Of a DNA stretch of 64,000 bases, positions 63,069 to 64,000 are shown piece by piece. The notes below the pieces were generated by a model that made no database searches, was not told where the DNA came from, and saw only the letters and a program-made list of their open reading frames with translations. The number at the start of each line of letters is the position of its first letter. Positions within the stretch are counted from its first letter, which is position 1. The translations under genes and the position numbers were made by a program. Source of the stretch: an uncultured Verrucomicrobiota bacterium (GTDB lineage Bacteria > Verrucomicrobiota > Kiritimatiellia > CAIVKH01); NCBI GenBank assembly GCA_937872895.1, contig CALMUP010000022.1, positions 18,874-82,873 on the forward strand, read 5' to 3'.

Positions 63069-64000
63069 ATGGCACGTATTCCAACAACCATGCACATTCC
63101 CCGATTATCTCCACGCGCTGCGTATTGGTTACGCTTGTTCCTGCTTGCGGTTTGTCTCGTCGGCACGTATGCCGTCGGGTTGTCAATCCGTCGCGATGTC
63201 TTGGATGCACAAGTTGACCAGGTTGGACCTGACCTGCCATTTACCCTGGAGAGTGCGCTGCATTACCGTCGGGTGAAGATCCATTATGATCGGGGGTTCC
63301 TTCCAGAACGGGACGACATGATTCAGTATCCGGAGGGAATCAACATCCGGGAAATCGATGGCGTCACATCGGAACCGGTCTATGCCTTCCTGGCTCATTG
63401 GTTCCCCGCAGAGATGCCCTTTGCCAATCGGATGCGTTGGTTGGAAGCGGGATGGTTTTGCCTGTCAATTCCGCTTTTGGCCGTTGCTGTCCGATTATGG
63501 ACGGGTAGCTGGGCGGCAGGTTTTCTGGCCGCCTTGTTTTATGCCGTAGCCATGCCATCGGTCCTCAGATCGACTGGCCAGGAGCTTTCCCGTGAGAATT
63601 TCGCCGTCCCCGGTTTGATGACCGCCATGGTGGCTGCGGCGGCGTATCTCCGGGCCGAGGGCCGAACAGGACGGTGGTGGTGGATCCTGTTTTCTCTGGC
63701 GTGCGGATTTACCTTGATGGCCTGGGACCTGATGCAGTTCATGGTCGGTATGATTGCACTTGGGATGACCCTCCATGTCGGAGCCATGAAACATCCCGTT
63801 AATGCCCGCCTGGTATCCCTGCTGTCCGGCCTGCTTGTTGCGGTCATCTACCTCGGACTCATGAATCCCTACCATCGTCATCACGGGCTCTTGTTCTCCC
63901 CGATGACGGTATGGTTGCTCGGTTTGTGGTTGGCTGGTCGCGTGCGGATGGCGCAACCGGCGTGGCTCCTGCGTGATGGCCGGGTACCACCACTGTTCCG
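63069..64000 (+). CDS. STT3-like oligosaccharyltransferase-type membrane protein, 3' truncated by the window edge
   Basis: The frame is open to the window end (about 310 residues). A membrane segment (YWLRLFLLAVCLVGTYAVGL) is followed by a loop reading LESALHYRRVKIHYDRGFLP, then YPEGINIREIDGVTSEPVYAFL. Further on comes SVLRSTGQELSRENFAVPGL within a multispan region. The loop order (acidic residue with H-x-R, then D...YP-G, then R-S-x-G-x...E-N) parallels STT3/AglB/PglB enzymes that move lipid-linked glycans to protein. The start is uncertain: ATG 63069 has GAGGA too close, ATG 63090 has no ribosome site. A general GT-C enzyme is the alternative. Confidence 0.6.
   Translation, partial: MARIPTTMHIPRLSPRAAYWLRLFLLAVCLVGTYAVGLSIRRDVLDAQVDQVGPDLPFTLESALHYRRVKIHYDRGFLPERDDMIQYPEGINIREIDGVTSEPVYAFLAHWFPAEMPFANRMRWLEAGWFCLSIPLLAVAVRLWTGSWAAGFLAALFYAVAMPSVLRSTGQELSRENFAVPGLMTAMVAAAAYLRAEGRTGRWWWILFSLACGFTLMAWDLMQFMVGMIALGMTLHVGAMKHPVNARLVSLLSGLLVAVIYLGLMNPYHRHHGLLFSPMTVWLLGLWLAGRVRMAQPAWLLRDGRVPPLF

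Overview
The window is a high-GC bacterial chromosome segment that most likely comes from the PVC superphylum (Verrucomicrobiota or Kiritimatiellota-like). The best evidence is the block at 55.6-62.9 kb. Its gene order (Amuc_1102-like protein, PilM, Amuc_1100-like, Amuc_1099-like, PilQ secretin) matches the Akkermansia type IV pilus locus as I remember it. Secreted proteins ending in a DxDxDG calcium-binding stretch plus a short beta module also fit that group. No database search was run; family names rest on reading motifs.

Layout. 0-5.6 kb: an AddB/AddA-type double-strand-break repair pair joined by an ATGA overlap. 5.7-8.5 kb: argC and gpmI, with stop-spanning hairpins and heptamer arrays at gene ends. 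8.6-10 kb (minus): a HIT protein and a methyltransferase. 10-12.5 kb: a GT-C type membrane protein and a degenerate S24/S26-like protein. 12.4-14.1 kb (minus): an HPr-kinase-like P-loop protein, a previously uncalled 55-aa RiPP-precursor-like peptide with its own promoter and Shine-Dalgarno, and a small secreted protein. 14.5-36.8 kb: one 7,415-codon gene for a giant surface protein. It has a glycine-rich N-terminus, several classes of DUF11-like and SdrD-B-like repeats, and a C-terminal gingipain-type (C25) peptidase. 37.2-39.7 kb: a stand-alone C25 peptidase paralogous to that C-terminus. 40-44.8 kb: a 1,602-aa DUF11 repeat protein. 45.1-46.5 kb (minus): a radical SAM/SPASM enzyme and a PqqD-type protein. 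46.6-51.4 kb (plus): a C25 propeptide-like protein, a third C25 peptidase, an NTP_transf_5-type nucleotidyltransferase and a PPC-like secreted protein, all overlapping. 51.4-55.4 kb: ctpA-type protease, tsaD, tRNA-Thr, an HTH-EIIA protein and surE. 55.6-62.9 kb: the pilus operon. 63.1 kb to the end: a truncated STT3-like membrane protein.

Most interesting reading. The precursor-like peptide, HprK-like kinase, S26-like protein, PqqD, radical SAM/SPASM enzyme and nucleotidyltransferase are parts repeatedly found in peptide-maturation (RiPP) cassettes such as the SynChlorMet type. Here they are split into two arms surrounding, and overlapping with, giant adhesins and three C25 proteases. The PqqD/radical SAM operon and the C25 operon diverge from a 101-bp region in which two candidate promoters share one palindromic -35 box. 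I propose this as a combined peptide-modification and surface-protease system; the functional link is inference.
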